Shown here piece after piece: positions 8,969 to 18,448 of a stretch of DNA of 64,000 nt; within the stretch, counting starts at the first letter, position 1; every line of letters begins with the position of its first letter. Under the pieces are notes generated by a model. It did not search any database, was not told the origin of the DNA, and saw nothing but the letters and a program-made list of their open reading frames with translations. Source of the stretch: Vibrio zhugei (GTDB lineage: Bacteria > Pseudomonadota > Gammaproteobacteria > Enterobacterales > Vibrionaceae); assembly GCF_003716875.1 (NCBI RefSeq), contig NZ_CP033078.1:2108001-2172000 (forward strand), read 5' to 3'. The translations under genes were made by a program, and so were the position numbers.

Positions 8969-9651
8969 AACTCAGCCTTTTTCTTACCGGTAGAATACAC
9001 TCGTCCTAGCCACCAAAACACCAGATTTGATAACGTGGTAAACGCCAAATAAATCGCGCCAGCCACCACAGTAAAATAAAAGAACTGATATGTTCCTTTT
9101 CCTGCATCTTGAGTCACTTTGACCACATCTTGTAAGCCAATGATTGAGACTAATGCAGTCGCTTTCATGGTAATCAGCCAATTATTGGATAAGCCGGGGA
9201 GCGCAAAGCGCATCATTTGTGGAAAGATGATTTTTTGAAACACTTGGCGAGGCGTAAAACCATAAGCCGTCCCCGCTTCGATTTGCCCTTTACCGACCGT
9301 CAAAAATGCCCCACGGAATGTCTCGGTAAAATACGCACCGTAAATAAACCCAATGGTGATCACGCCGGCAGAAAATGGATCAATATCAATTTGATCCAGA
9401 TGGAAATACTCGGTGATATGGTTTAAGCCAATTTGCAAGCCATAGAAAATCACCAGCATCAATACCAGATCAGGAATACCCCGGATCAGTGTGGTGTACA
9501 CATCCGCAACCCAAGCGAGTATTCTAGAACCAAATAATTTAGCAATTGCGGCAATCAGCCCAAGGACAAAAGCAACCAACATCGATAACAACGATAATTG
9601 AATAGTTACTAACGTACCTTGCCAAATTATGCCTCCATATCCGTAAAACAT
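8965..9651 (-). CDS. hisQ: HisQ-type permease of an amino-acid ABC importer
   Basis: 228 residues from the ATG at 9651, beginning MFYGYGGIIWQG, which matches HisQ starts. An AGGAG sits nine bases upstream; a longer reading from 9711 would add 20 residues without such support. Membrane segments and the docking loop (QIEAGTAYGFTPRQVFQKI) are present. The usual binding-protein gene (hisJ or argT) is not upstream, so a solute-binding protein must come from elsewhere in the genome or the operon has lost it. Confidence 0.87.
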   Translation of the reverse strand: MFYGYGGIIWQGTLVTIQLSLLSMLVAFVLGLIAAIAKLFGSRILAWVADVYTTLIRGIPDLVLMLVIFYGLQIGLNHITEYFHLDQIDIDPFSAGVITIGFIYGAYFTETFRGAFLTVGKGQIEAGTAYGFTPRQVFQKIIFPQMMRFALPGLSNNWLITMKATALVSIIGLQDVVKVTQDAGKGTYQFFYFTVVAGAIYLAFTTLSNLVFWWLGRVYSTGKKKAEL

Positions 9652-9902
9652 CGGGGAAAGCTCCTGACGAAAATTGGTCTGTGGGGTATCGGAAACAGGA
9701 TGTGACACCACACAAGATAAATGACTAAAAATGCAAATAATTGCAAAACAATGAAGTATGGATGAGAGTTTATCACAGTATTTTTTAATGATTAAAGTAA
9801 TTTAATGTCTTTCTTCTCTATAAAAACCATTACAACTCTGCATATAAATTCAATAAAAATAAAAATCACCTGCTATCTCTGCCACTTACAGAACAATCAA
9901 CA
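9652..9902. other. AT-rich upstream region of the hisQMP operon
   Basis: No open frame resembling a binding-protein gene or remnant is visible. The stretch is AT-rich and probably holds the operon promoter, but I could not assign -35/-10 elements with confidence. Confidence 0.5.
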
Positions 9903-9933
9903 ACAAAAAAACCGCAACTTAAAAAGCTGCGGT
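9903..9933 (-). terminator. Terminator of the DUF2628 gene
   Basis: On the minus strand an ACCGCA...TGCGGT-type stem (one internal mismatch) is followed directly by a run of T. It lies about 80 bases beyond the stop codon at 10014. Confidence 0.8.
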
Positions 9934-10013
9934 CTCTTCAAATAATCATTCAGTTGGTGACATTTTACACATTTCAGCGCGCATTGTTTCAACCTGAGTG
10001 TGCTTAGCGAGTT

Positions 10014-10649
10014 CTAAAAATTGCTACAGATGGCATCCTTACCGAATAAATTGAGTTCATGAGGCATCACATACACTTTATTAATCCCGCACTCAATTGC
10101 AATCGCATCCTCAGAGCTCATCGCTTGAGCCGTAGCGTGCTGATAAAAATGGCTAAATACTCTGACACCACTTAACAATAGTACCGCGACGATGAATAAA
10201 CTGATCACGACCTTGTGACGAGAGGCCCTCCGAATCGACTGCCAACTAGGCCATAACGATTCGCCAATGGTGACCTTGCGATAATAATCAAAGTTTGCCC
10301 ATTGCGAGACAATGACACTAAGAGGAAGCCAATAACACAGTAATGGAAATGTCACGCCGAGCGTATATTCGAGCCATGAAAGTAACGCAGCCCAGAGCAG
10401 GGTCATCGAAGCCATGATGCCTGCTTTTATGTGCATGCCCTTCATGACATAAAAAAAGAAACCACCGAATAACGCATAAGCATTAAAACCGATTAACCAG
10501 CGCTCACGCCAATTCAAACTTTTATAAGCTGCCGATTGTAATACTTCTACTCGTCCCTTTTTATTTGCTTCTAGACGGTCGAACAAGTCAAAACGTCGCT
10601 CCCATGCGGTCGCTTTGAGATCCCCACCGTTAATACTTGGAGTCGTCAT
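10014..10649 (-). CDS. DUF2628-family membrane protein
   Basis: 211 residues. The N-terminal cytoplasmic part carries the family-like motif SLNWRERWLIGFNAYALFGG, followed by about four hydrophobic segments (near residues 55-75, 78-95, 98-115 and 148-165) and a polar C-terminus with two cysteines. Proteins with DUF2628 have no established biochemical function. It is a single gene with its own terminator. Confidence 0.75.
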   Translation of the reverse strand: MTTPSINGGDLKATAWERRFDLFDRLEANKKGRVEVLQSAAYKSLNWRERWLIGFNAYALFGGFFFYVMKGMHIKAGIMASMTLLWAALLSWLEYTLGVTFPLLCYWLPLSVIVSQWANFDYYRKVTIGESLWPSWQSIRRASRHKVVISLFIVAVLLLSGVRVFSHFYQHATAQAMSSEDAIAIECGINKVYVMPHELNLFGKDAICSNF

Positions 10650-10851
10650 GAGGAATGTGCCCTTGCCAATTATGGTTAATTTTTATACACAGCAATGTCA
10701 GGTGATTGTTACACAGAGGTCATAAACCGTTAATCAATCATTCAATAAAAGGCTTTTTTTTGGGTAAGAGATCACATATCACTCATTCACAGTCTGAATG
10801 CAACTCAATGAGTTTCATATATAAGTAAAAAGTCGGCGTTGCTGAACACGG

Positions 10852-10887
10852 CATCTCCTCCCTATCGTCAATGTCAGGGAGGAGATG
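10852..10887. terminator. Perfect 12-bp inverted repeat after xylA
   Basis: CATCTCCTCCCT and AGGGAGGAGATG form a perfect 12-bp stem with a 12-base loop, 11 bases past the xylA stop. There is no T run, so it may act as an mRNA 3' stabiliser or a factor-assisted terminator. The 150 bases beyond it, up to 10650, hold no visible gene. Confidence 0.6.
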
Positions 10888-10898
10888 AAGAGGTAAGA

Positions 10899-12215
10899 TT
10901 AATAAATGTAGCTATTGACGATATTTTCTAAGTATTCTTGCTGACCAGAGTGTTTTTCTGGCTGAATATTGTTGTCGACCGCATACTGAGCAAGTGACTC
11001 AAGCGAGTAATCTCCCTTCAAAATGTCTTGGCCTAAAGTATCATTCCATCCAGCATAACGCTGAGCAACGAGATGTGCCAACTTGTCGTTCTCGATCATT
11101 TTGGCTGCTTTTTCTAACGACAGCGCCATTGTATCCATACCGCCGATATGACCATGGAACAAGTCTTCTGCGTCAATCGATGGACGACGTAAACGTGCGT
11201 CAAAGTTAAAGCCACCAGTAGTAAAGCCACCCGCTTTGAGGATTTCGTACATGACCAAGGTATTTTCTTCCACACTATTTGGGAATTGATCCGTATCCCA
11301 GCCTAGTTGAGGGTCACCTCGGTTTGCATCAATCGAGCCTAAAATATCCAGAGAAGCCGCATAAGCTACTTCGTGTTGGAATGAGTGTCCCGCTAGCGTG
11401 GCATGATTCGCCTCAATGTTCACACGAATTTCTTTCTCTAATCCAAAATCTTTCAAGAAACCATATACAGACGCAACGTCATAATCGTACTGATGTTTGG
11501 TCGGTTCTTGCGGTTTAGGTTCGATTAAGATGGCGCCTTTGAAACCAATTTTATGTTTATGCTCAACCACCATTTGCATCAAACGACCGAGCTGCTGACG
11601 TTCTTGACGCAGATTGGTGTTCAATAGGGTTTCGTATCCTTCACGGCCCCCCCAAAGTACGTAGTTTTCACCACCCAGTTTTTGCGTTGCATTCATCGCA
11701 TTGAAAATTTGAGTCGCAGCGTAGGCAAACACTTTAGGATCAGGGTTACTTCCTGCTCCAGCCATGTAACGAGGATTAGAAAACGCGTTCGCCGTTCCCC
11801 ACAATAATTTGAGACCCGTTTCCTCTTGTTTATTGCCTAAGACATCCACCATTTTTGCAAAATTATTAACGTATTCTTTAATGGATTGTCCTTCAGGGGC
11901 CACATCGACATCATGAAAACAGTAATAAGGAGTGCCGAGTTTCGCAAAAAACTCAAACGCCGCATCGGCTTTCATGCGAGCTAACTCCATTTCATCACCG
12001 GCACGCATCCATGGACGCTCAAAGGTGCCTTGACCAAACACATCGGAACCTGGCCAAGTCATGTTATGCCAATAACAAACGGCAAACCGTAAATGTTCCT
12101 TCATGGATTTACCTAAGATCATTTTGTCGGCATCGTAGTGACGAAATGCTAATGGGTTATCGGTTTCTGTCCCTTCAAATTGAATAGGTTTCACCTTGGA
12201 GAAAAAGTCAGTCAT
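10899..12215 (-). CDS. xylA: Xylose isomerase
   Basis: 438 residues, typical of the class II enzyme. It converts D-xylose to D-xylulose in the cytoplasm with two divalent metals. Family landmarks include YYCFHDVD, the WGGREGYE signature, [30 protein letters not shown] and GSIDANRGD, which together supply metal ligands and the catalytic lysine and histidine. It is divergent from the xylose symporter gene. A motif shared with the xylB promoter lies about 60 bp upstream, so XylR control is likely. Confidence 0.97.
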   Translation of the reverse strand: MTDFFSKVKPIQFEGTETDNPLAFRHYDADKMILGKSMKEHLRFAVCYWHNMTWPGSDVFGQGTFERPWMRAGDEMELARMKADAAFEFFAKLGTPYYCFHDVDVAPEGQSIKEYVNNFAKMVDVLGNKQEETGLKLLWGTANAFSNPRYMAGAGSNPDPKVFAYAATQIFNAMNATQKLGGENYVLWGGREGYETLLNTNLRQERQQLGRLMQMVVEHKHKIGFKGAILIEPKPQEPTKHQYDYDVASVYGFLKDFGLEKEIRVNIEANHATLAGHSFQHEVAYAASLDILGSIDANRGDPQLGWDTDQFPNSVEENTLVMYEILKAGGFTTGGFNFDARLRRPSIDAEDLFHGHIGGMDTMALSLEKAAKMIENDKLAHLVAQRYAGWNDTLGQDILKGDYSLESLAQYAVDNNIQPEKHSGQQEYLENIVNSYIY

Positions 12216-12276
12216 CGCTATGTCCTCTGCGTTATTAGGTTAACTGACCTTCATAGTCGTCGTCATCACGGATTAT

Positions 12277-12292
12277 CACAATTACGTTTTTT
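12277..12292 (-). promoter_or_regulatory. Putative XylR operator upstream of xylA
   Basis: On the minus strand the 16 bases read AAAAAACGTAATTGTG. The identical 16-mer occurs at 15242-15257 upstream of xylB. Exact sharing between two promoters of one sugar pathway, with an AraC-type activator gene alongside, makes an XylR site the simplest reading. Confidence 0.7.
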
Positions 12293-12319
12293 CTCATAAA
12301 ATTTCATATATTTATCAAC

Positions 12320-12335
12320 CGTGAATGGCGCCACA
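12320..12335. promoter_or_regulatory. CRP-like site between xylA and xylE
   Basis: CGTGA-N6-CCACA resembles the CRP consensus TGTGA-N6-TCACA with a mismatch in each half. It sits between the two operator-like motifs, as in the E. coli xylA/xylF divergent promoter. Confidence 0.5.
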
Positions 12336-12400
12336 TTTTGATGGTTTTATTGTCCTTCTCGCCAACAAAAGCTGTATTTTTACACTTCATTCACATTTGT

Positions 12401-12417
12401 GAAATATCGTAATAGCG
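12401..12417 (+). promoter_or_regulatory. Weaker XylR-like motif facing xylE
   Basis: GAAATATCGTAATAGCG shares the CGTAAT core and flanking A-rich bases with the two exact operator copies. It lies about 85 bp before the xylE start and points toward it. Confidence 0.4.
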
Positions 12418-12500
12418 ATGTTTTTTTCAGCAATACCATTCCACCCGTAACCCATTGAGAATCATCAAGCCCTATACAAAACAATAATGAGGTTCACAGT

Positions 12501-13895
12501 ATGAACACCAAGGTAAGCGTAATGCAATTGACGAGTGTTGTGGCTCTCGGGGGGTTACTATTCGGTTATGATACCGCGGTAATCTCTGGTGCTACTGACG
12601 CGCTACAAAATTATTTTCAGTTAACCTCAACCGAGTTGGGTTTTGCGGCATCCTCAGCCTTAATTGGTTGTGTGGTCGGCGCCATCCTATCTGGTGTGAC
12701 AAGCTCTCGCTGGGGAAGACGCGGCGCTCTGATTCTCGCCGCCATACTCTTTCTCATTTCTGCGATTGGTTCGGCCATCCCTGATGACTACTGGACCTTT
12801 GTGATTTATCGCATCATCGGTGGTATCGGTGTCGGTCTCGCGTCCATGGTGTCGCCCATGTATATCGCTGAAGTGTCGCCGCCCGATCGTCGCGGCGGAT
12901 TGGTCGCGTGTAATCAGTTTGCGATCATTTTTGGTATGCTGGTGGTCTACTTTGTCAATTACGGCATTGCGCTCCTAGGTACTGAAACCTGGCTCTATAA
13001 CACGGGCTGGCGCTACATGTTTGCCTCAGAAACCATCCCAGCCGGTTTTTTCTTAATCTTCTTGTATTTCATTCCTGAAACCCCACGCTGGCTGGCTATG
13101 AAAGGTCGCGATAATGAAGCGCATTATTTACTAAAAGCGCTCAATAGCGGTCGTAATATCGATTCACAATGGAAAGACATCAAAGACTCGCTGAAAGACA
13201 AAAGCCGAGTCTCGATTGCCGCCAGTGGCTTCATGGGCGTATTGGTCATCGGTATCATGCTAAGTGTGCTGCAACAAGTGACTGGGATTAACGTGTTTCT
13301 CTACTATGCGCCTACCATTCTGAAGGGGTTCAGTTCATCGAGCATCGACATCGCGTTACTGCAAACCATTCTGGTCGGAGCGGTCAATTTAACGTTTACG
13401 GTCATTGCCATCATTACCGTGGATAAATTTGGTCGCCGACCATTAATGATGATCGGTGCCACCTTGATGGCACTCAGTATGTTTGCTATCGGCACAGCCG
13501 CCTATATGAATGCCATTGGTGGCTACCTGTTAATTTTCGTATTACTCTACATCGCCGCATTTGCGCTCTCACTGGGCCCCGTTGTGTGGGTACTTTTATC
13601 GGAAATATTCCCGAATAAAATCCGCTCTAAAGCCCTCTCGATTGCCGTATTCGCTCAGTGGATCGCCAACTTTGCCGTATCACAAACCTTCCCGATGATG
13701 AATGACCATGACAGCATGATTTACCAAAGCTTTAATGGCGGTTTCCCATTCTGGTTCTATGGCGCCATGGGGGTCTTTACCGTGTTCTTCATCTACCGCT
13801 GGGTACCAGAAACCAAAGGCCGTTCCTTGGAAGAACTTGAGCAACTATGGGACAAACAGCATCATCAATCGAGTGATGTCGTTGCTCACCACTAA
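12501..13895 (+). CDS. xylE: XylE-type D-xylose:H+ symporter (MFS sugar porter)
   Basis: 464 residues with twelve membrane segments. Sugar-porter signatures are GGLLFGYDTAVISGA at the N-terminus, RWGRRG and KFGRRP in the loops after helices 2 and 8, PETPRWL, QQVTGIN in helix 7 and PETKGRSLEELE at the C-terminus. Its place beside xylA and xylR supports xylose as substrate. The start ATG has GAGG upstream. It is transcribed divergently from xylA. Confidence 0.93.
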   Translation: MNTKVSVMQLTSVVALGGLLFGYDTAVISGATDALQNYFQLTSTELGFAASSALIGCVVGAILSGVTSSRWGRRGALILAAILFLISAIGSAIPDDYWTFVIYRIIGGIGVGLASMVSPMYIAEVSPPDRRGGLVACNQFAIIFGMLVVYFVNYGIALLGTETWLYNTGWRYMFASETIPAGFFLIFLYFIPETPRWLAMKGRDNEAHYLLKALNSGRNIDSQWKDIKDSLKDKSRVSIAASGFMGVLVIGIMLSVLQQVTGINVFLYYAPTILKGFSSSSIDIALLQTILVGAVNLTFTVIAIITVDKFGRRPLMMIGATLMALSMFAIGTAAYMNAIGGYLLIFVLLYIAAFALSLGPVVWVLLSEIFPNKIRSKALSIAVFAQWIANFAVSQTFPMMNDHDSMIYQSFNGGFPFWFYGAMGVFTVFFIYRWVPETKGRSLEELEQLWDKQHHQSSDVVAHH

Positions 13896-13909
13896 CCGCA
13901 GCCACTCAC

Positions 13910-13933
13910 GATGCCCTTCAATGGGAGGGCATC
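13910..13933. terminator. Hairpin between convergent xylE and xylR
   Basis: GATGCCCT and AGGGCATC form an 8-bp stem with an 8-base loop in the 56-bp gap between the two genes. It has no clear T run on either side. Confidence 0.45.
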
Positions 13934-13951
13934 CATCACCGTTCGCATGGT

Positions 13952-15139
13952 TTATACGTTTTTCTGAGTTTGATAGTAAACCCGATATTCTTTCGGTGTT
14001 TGGCTGTAATGTTTTTTAAAGACCGAATACAGATATTGAATCGATGGGTAGCCACACGCTTCAGAAATATCAGCAATCGGTAATTCACTTTCCCGTAATA
14101 ATTGCGCTGCTCGCTCCAGTTTGGCTTGATGAATTTCTTGATGAATGGAGTGTTGCCGTAAGGATTTAAAACGCCCCTCCAAATTGGTGCGAGAAATGCC
14201 GATATAATCGAGCACCTGTTCAACCTTAATGCCTTTGCACGCATGATGGCGAATGTAATGCAACGCGTTGGCAACGTATGGATCGTCCACCCCTTGATAA
14301 TCGGAACTTTGCCGTTGAAGCACCTTCGTTGGTGGCACCAAAATACGCGGTAGCTGTCCTGAGCGATTGGGCGTTTTGTTTAACAGATTATGGAGCAGCT
14401 TGGCCGCTTGATAGCCCATTCTTCGCGTACCTTGCGCCACGGAGCTCAGTGAGACGCGCGTCAGATAACGGGTCATTTCTTCATTATCAATACCAATCAC
14501 CGCCACCTGCTCAGGCACCAGTATTTTCAGTTGGTCACACACTTGCAGAATATGCCTTGCCCGAGCATCGGTCACCGCAATGATACCCACTGGAATCGGT
14601 AATCCTTTTAACCAGCTTTCAAGGTTGTTCATATCCTCTTGCCACGTTTTAGAGTTGGTTGAGCTACCGTGAAAAATGGAATACTCATAAGATTCATTCT
14701 CCATCAACTCGATAAACGTATTTTCGCGCTCAATCGCCCAGCGTTCCCATGAATCTTGAGGAATCCCATAAAAAGCAAATTGCTCCAACCCTTTACTTTT
14801 TAAATGTTCGAATGCCATGACCACCAATTGCTTATTATCGGTCGCCACATACGGAACCTTCGGATAATGATCTGGGTTCGCATAGGAGCCGCCGACCCCA
14901 ACCACAGGCATATCGGCTTCCATCATTAATTGTTCCAAAGCAGGATTATCGAAATCAGCAATGACGCCATCTCCCTTCCAGGATTTGAACTGCTCAATGC
15001 TCGTCGTAAAGTCCTCTTCAATATAAATATTCCAACAACATTGATTGGCATGTAGATAATCGCCAATACCTTCCATCACTTGTCGATCGTACGCTTTGTT
15101 CGCGTTAAACAATAATGATACTTGGTAGTTCTTATCCAT
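13952..15139 (-). CDS. xylR: XylR, xylose-responsive AraC-family activator
   Basis: 395 residues. The N-terminal two thirds is a periplasmic-binding-protein-like sugar sensor (starting YQVSLLFNANKAYDRQVMEGIGDYL, in two pieces like E. coli XylR). The last 100 residues form an AraC double helix-turn-helix (ISRTNLEGRFK and EACGYPSIQYLYSVFKKHYSQTPKEYR). I take the ATG at 15139; the in-frame TTG at 15151 is less likely. It lies between xylE and xylB and probably activates both flanking units with xylose. Confidence 0.93.
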   Translation of the reverse strand: MDKNYQVSLLFNANKAYDRQVMEGIGDYLHANQCCWNIYIEEDFTTSIEQFKSWKGDGVIADFDNPALEQLMMEADMPVVGVGGSYANPDHYPKVPYVATDNKQLVVMAFEHLKSKGLEQFAFYGIPQDSWERWAIERENTFIELMENESYEYSIFHGSSTNSKTWQEDMNNLESWLKGLPIPVGIIAVTDARARHILQVCDQLKILVPEQVAVIGIDNEEMTRYLTRVSLSSVAQGTRRMGYQAAKLLHNLLNKTPNRSGQLPRILVPPTKVLQRQSSDYQGVDDPYVANALHYIRHHACKGIKVEQVLDYIGISRTNLEGRFKSLRQHSIHQEIHQAKLERAAQLLRESELPIADISEACGYPSIQYLYSVFKKHYSQTPKEYRVYYQTQKNV

Positions 15140-15241
15140 ACTTCGTCTCAACTTACTGGGTAAAATGACTCAGTCTATCAATACGTGAGTGGTTCTATTG
15201 TGATCCTTCACTCAGCAGCTAAATCAATGAATTTGGATACT

Positions 15242-15257
15242 AAAAAACGTAATTGTG
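15242..15257 (+). promoter_or_regulatory. Putative XylR operator upstream of xylB
   Basis: AAAAAACGTAATTGTG is an exact copy of the motif upstream of xylA, located 80 bp before the xylB start and followed by GTCAC. A palindrome GTTAC-AATC-GTAAC lies just downstream at about 15273-15286. Confidence 0.7.
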
Positions 15258-15336
15258 GTCACGCTACTAGGCGTTACAATCGTAACTTAAGACAATTATG
15301 ACGCCGTTCATGTCAACTTTTGCTAAGGGATGAATT

Positions 15337-16788
15337 ATGTTTATTGGTATTGATTTAGGTACATCGGGTGTAAAAAGTATTCTTATGGATGCAGAGGGTG
15401 CGGTCATTGCATCCACAAACCAATCAATGACTGTGGAACGTCCTCACCCTCTGTGGTCGGAGCAAGATCCCCAACAGTGGTGGCAAGCCACCTGTGATTC
15501 ACTCAAAGCACTCGGTGATATTCATCCTCTCGATAAAGTGCAAGCCATTGGGCTGTCAGGACAAATGCACGGCGTGACATTACTCGATCAAGACGCCAAC
15601 CTATTACGCCCAGCGATTCTGTGGAACGACGGTCGCAGCGCTGCAGAATGTCAGTGGCTTGAAGAACACGTTCCTGAAAGCCGCGAGATCACGGGCAACC
15701 TCATGATGCCAGGGTTCAGTGCACCAAAAGTAAAATGGGTACAAAATCATGAACCTGACGTGTTTAAAAAAATTGCCAAAGTCCTACTGCCTAAAGACTA
15801 TTTGCGTTACAAACTGACCGGTGTCTATGCTTCTGAAATGTCCGATGCCGCTGGCACATTATGGCTAGACGTTCATCAACGGGATTGGAACGATGAACTC
15901 CTCGCCGCGACTGGCTTAACCCGCTCTGCGATGCCAACGTTGTATGAAGGAACAGACATTACCGGAGAGCTGCGTCCTGACGTGGCTGAGATGCTCGGAC
16001 TGCCCTGTGTCCCTGTCGTCGGAGGTGGGGGCGATAATGCCGCTGGCGCATTGGGCGTCGGTATCACTCAACCCGGTGAAGCGATGATTTCATTGGGCAC
16101 GTCTGGGGTCTACTTTGCGGTGAGTGACGGTATGATTACCAACCCAGATGCAGCGTTACACAGTTTCTGTCATGCACTGCCACACACTTGGCACACCATG
16201 TCGGTGATTTTAAGTGCCGCATCGTGTTTAGACTGGGTAGCCAAACTGACAAACTTTGCCAACGTCGCCGACATGATGTCGTCGTGTGAAGCGCAGCATC
16301 CTCATACCGACGTGATCTTCCTCCCTTACCTCTCTGGGGAACGGACGCCGCACAATGATCCCAACGCTAAGGGCGTATTTTTTGGCATGACCCACGAAAC
16401 CACCCGGTATGACTTGGTGCAAGCGGTCTTAGAAGGGGTCGGGTTTGCGTTAGCCGATGGCTTAGAAGCCTTACATAGTACTCATCATATCCCGACTGAT
16501 ATCACGTTAATTGGTGGTGGGGCGCGTAGCAGTTACTGGCGTCAGATCCTAGCCGATATTATGAACCAACCACTGACTTACCGCCAAGGTGGCGATGTTG
16601 GCCCTGCACTGGGCGCCGCTCGCTTAGCTCACTATGCGATGGCACCGAAGGGAACCTCGATAACCAGTATCTTCCCTAAACCTCCCGTAGTGGAAAAAAG
16701 TACGCCTGATGCGGAGCATCACAAGTATTACCAAGAGAAATACCAGCAATTTAAAACCCTATATCGTCAACTCAAAACGGTATTTTAA
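15337..16788 (+). CDS. xylB: Xylulokinase
   Basis: 483 residues of the FGGY sugar-kinase family. It phosphorylates D-xylulose to xylulose 5-phosphate for the pentose phosphate pathway. N-terminal GIDLGTSGVKSILMD binds phosphate, LSGQMHG and the following Asp/Trp region bind sugar, and IGGGARSSYWRQILADI near the C-terminus is the second family signature. AGGG lies nine bases before the ATG. It is divergent from xylR and carries its own operator copy, so xylA and xylB are separately transcribed here rather than forming one operon. Confidence 0.96.
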   Translation: MFIGIDLGTSGVKSILMDAEGAVIASTNQSMTVERPHPLWSEQDPQQWWQATCDSLKALGDIHPLDKVQAIGLSGQMHGVTLLDQDANLLRPAILWNDGRSAAECQWLEEHVPESREITGNLMMPGFSAPKVKWVQNHEPDVFKKIAKVLLPKDYLRYKLTGVYASEMSDAAGTLWLDVHQRDWNDELLAATGLTRSAMPTLYEGTDITGELRPDVAEMLGLPCVPVVGGGGDNAAGALGVGITQPGEAMISLGTSGVYFAVSDGMITNPDAALHSFCHALPHTWHTMSVILSAASCLDWVAKLTNFANVADMMSSCEAQHPHTDVIFLPYLSGERTPHNDPNAKGVFFGMTHETTRYDLVQAVLEGVGFALADGLEALHSTHHIPTDITLIGGGARSSYWRQILADIMNQPLTYRQGGDVGPALGAARLAHYAMAPKGTSITSIFPKPPVVEKSTPDAEHHKYYQEKYQQFKTLYRQLKTVF

Positions 16789-16828
16789 GCGCAGGTCATC
16801 TCTGAGCAATCCCCCACCTTAATCTATA

Positions 16829-16859
16829 GGCAGTCACTCAAGGCTTTACTGTGACTGCC
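16829..16859 (+). terminator. Hairpin after xylB
   Basis: GGCAGTCAC and GTGACTGCC form a 9-bp stem with a 13-base loop, 40 bases after the xylB stop. There is no T run. Confidence 0.45.
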
Positions 16860-16991
16860 AACTTACCGCGCTCACCTCGCTGCGTATCACCAATCAGGTA
16901 AATCATCACACCCCTGTAAAGTTTCGCTTCAAGTGATCCTCCCTCTTGCTATACAGTGAACATTCATGGAGTGAAAAACAGGGATGAAAGA

Positions 16992-17735
16992 ATGAAGATT
17001 AACTGTGATATGGGAGAAAGTTTCGGCCCGTGGGTTATGGGGCAAGACTCCGCTATCATGCCTTTTCTCGATATGGCCAACATCGCATGTGGTATGCATG
17101 CTTCCGATCCCTTGGTGATGCTCAATACCATTCGCCTAGCCAAACAGCATGGCGTCGCGATTGGCGCGCATCCCGGATATCACGATCTACAGGGATTTGG
17201 GCGTAGAAACCTGACACTGTCTGATGACGAGCTGTATGGATTATTTGTCTACCAAATCGGGGCGCTGCAACTGATGTGTGCCAGTGAAGGACAATCATTA
17301 CGCTATGTGAAGCCGCACGGCGCACTATACAACACCATGATGAAAGACGATCATACCTTTGAGGTGTTACTGCAAGCGATGAAACACGCGATGCCCTCGC
17401 TCCCTTTGGTATGCATGGCGGTGCCCAATCAAGAAAAATACCAACAGCAAGCACACAAGCACGGTATTCATTTGTGGTTCGAGGCCTTTGTCGACCGAGC
17501 CTACAATGAGGATGGCCGACTGGTTGATCGCAGTATAGCGGGCTCGACCTACCAAGATCTTGACACCATCCGCGCCCAAGCCATCTCACTCATCGAACAT
17601 CAACAAGTGACCACATTAACGGGGCGCCTCATTCCGATACAGGCGGATACCCTGTGTGTCCATGGCGATGGGAACCTCGCATTACCCACTGCCCAATTAC
17701 TGGCCAATCTATTGCGCGATGAGGCGAAGCAGTGA
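16992..17735 (+). CDS. pxpA: 5-oxoprolinase subunit PxpA (LamB/YcsF)
   Basis: 247 residues from the ATG at 16992 (MKINCDMGESFG, the classic YcsF start); an in-frame GTG upstream at 16956 lacks support. Family motifs include NIACGMHASDP, GAHPGYHD, FGRR, VKPHGALYN, EAFVDRAYNEDGRLVDR and CVHGDG. PxpA acts with PxpB and PxpC in ATP-dependent opening of 5-oxoproline to glutamate. Its stop shares one base with the pxpB start. Confidence 0.95.
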   Translation: MKINCDMGESFGPWVMGQDSAIMPFLDMANIACGMHASDPLVMLNTIRLAKQHGVAIGAHPGYHDLQGFGRRNLTLSDDELYGLFVYQIGALQLMCASEGQSLRYVKPHGALYNTMMKDDHTFEVLLQAMKHAMPSLPLVCMAVPNQEKYQQQAHKHGIHLWFEAFVDRAYNEDGRLVDRSIAGSTYQDLDTIRAQAISLIEHQQVTTLTGRLIPIQADTLCVHGDGNLALPTAQLLANLLRDEAKQ

Positions 17736-18448
17736 TGACAATAACTCCGGTCAGTGAGACAACGTTCCTGATTTCATTCGGTCAAACCATTACGCCTAAG
17801 GTGGCCGATACCATTGCGGCGGCGTTACCCATTATTCGTCAAGTCATGGGGAACAGTTTAATCGATATGATCCCCTCATACAGCTCGATACTCATTGAGT
17901 TTGATAATGGAATCATGGCGATGACATCGTGCATTCACGCCCTTGACCAGCAACTATCACGTGATAACGAGCTCGGTACGACAGCGCCCAATCAAGACAC
18001 GCTAGAGATTCCTGTGTATTACGGAGAAGACGTTGCGCTTGATCAGCATGCAATATGCACTCATACCGGCTTATCATTCGAGGACATCGTACGATTGCAT
18101 ACCCAGCAAACCTATCGTGTTTATGCGTTAGGCTTTCTGCCAGGTTTTGCCTATTTAGGTCAACTTGATGACCGCCTCACCATACCACGCAAGACCTCAC
18201 CCAGTTTTCGTATTCCCAAGGGCAGTGTTGCCATTGCAGATCAGCAAACCGCGGTGTATCCCAAAGCGTCACCGGGTGGTTGGCACGTCATTGGGCGAAC
18301 GCCTGTTGATCTGATTGATTATCAGCGTCAGACGCTGACCTTATTCACCCCCGCGGCCAAAGTGCGCTTTGTGCCGATATCCCAAGCCACGTTTTTAGCC
18401 ATGGGCGGACAACTCGATTCTTCCTTAGTGGAGGGAACACGATGTTAA
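17735..18448 (+). CDS. pxpB: 5-oxoprolinase subunit PxpB (KipI-like)
   Basis: 237 residues of the carboxyltransferase subdomain CT-C/KipI family. Motifs are the VYALGFLPGFAYLGQLDD segment and RKTSPSFRIPKGSVAIADQQTAVYP followed by SPGGWHVIGRTP. The ATG at 17735 overlaps the pxpA stop, and GAGG lies upstream in pxpA. Its end overlaps pxpC by seven bases, so the three subunits are co-translated. Confidence 0.95.
   Translation: MTITPVSETTFLISFGQTITPKVADTIAAALPIIRQVMGNSLIDMIPSYSSILIEFDNGIMAMTSCIHALDQQLSRDNELGTTAPNQDTLEIPVYYGEDVALDQHAICTHTGLSFEDIVRLHTQQTYRVYALGFLPGFAYLGQLDDRLTIPRKTSPSFRIPKGSVAIADQQTAVYPKASPGGWHVIGRTPVDLIDYQRQTLTLFTPAAKVRFVPISQATFLAMGGQLDSSLVEGTRC

Noticed and set aside
12391..12404. 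TTCACATTTGTGAA as a CRP site
   Set aside because: The half-sites are in the wrong order (TCACA before TGTGA) for CRP; a better candidate lies at 12320.
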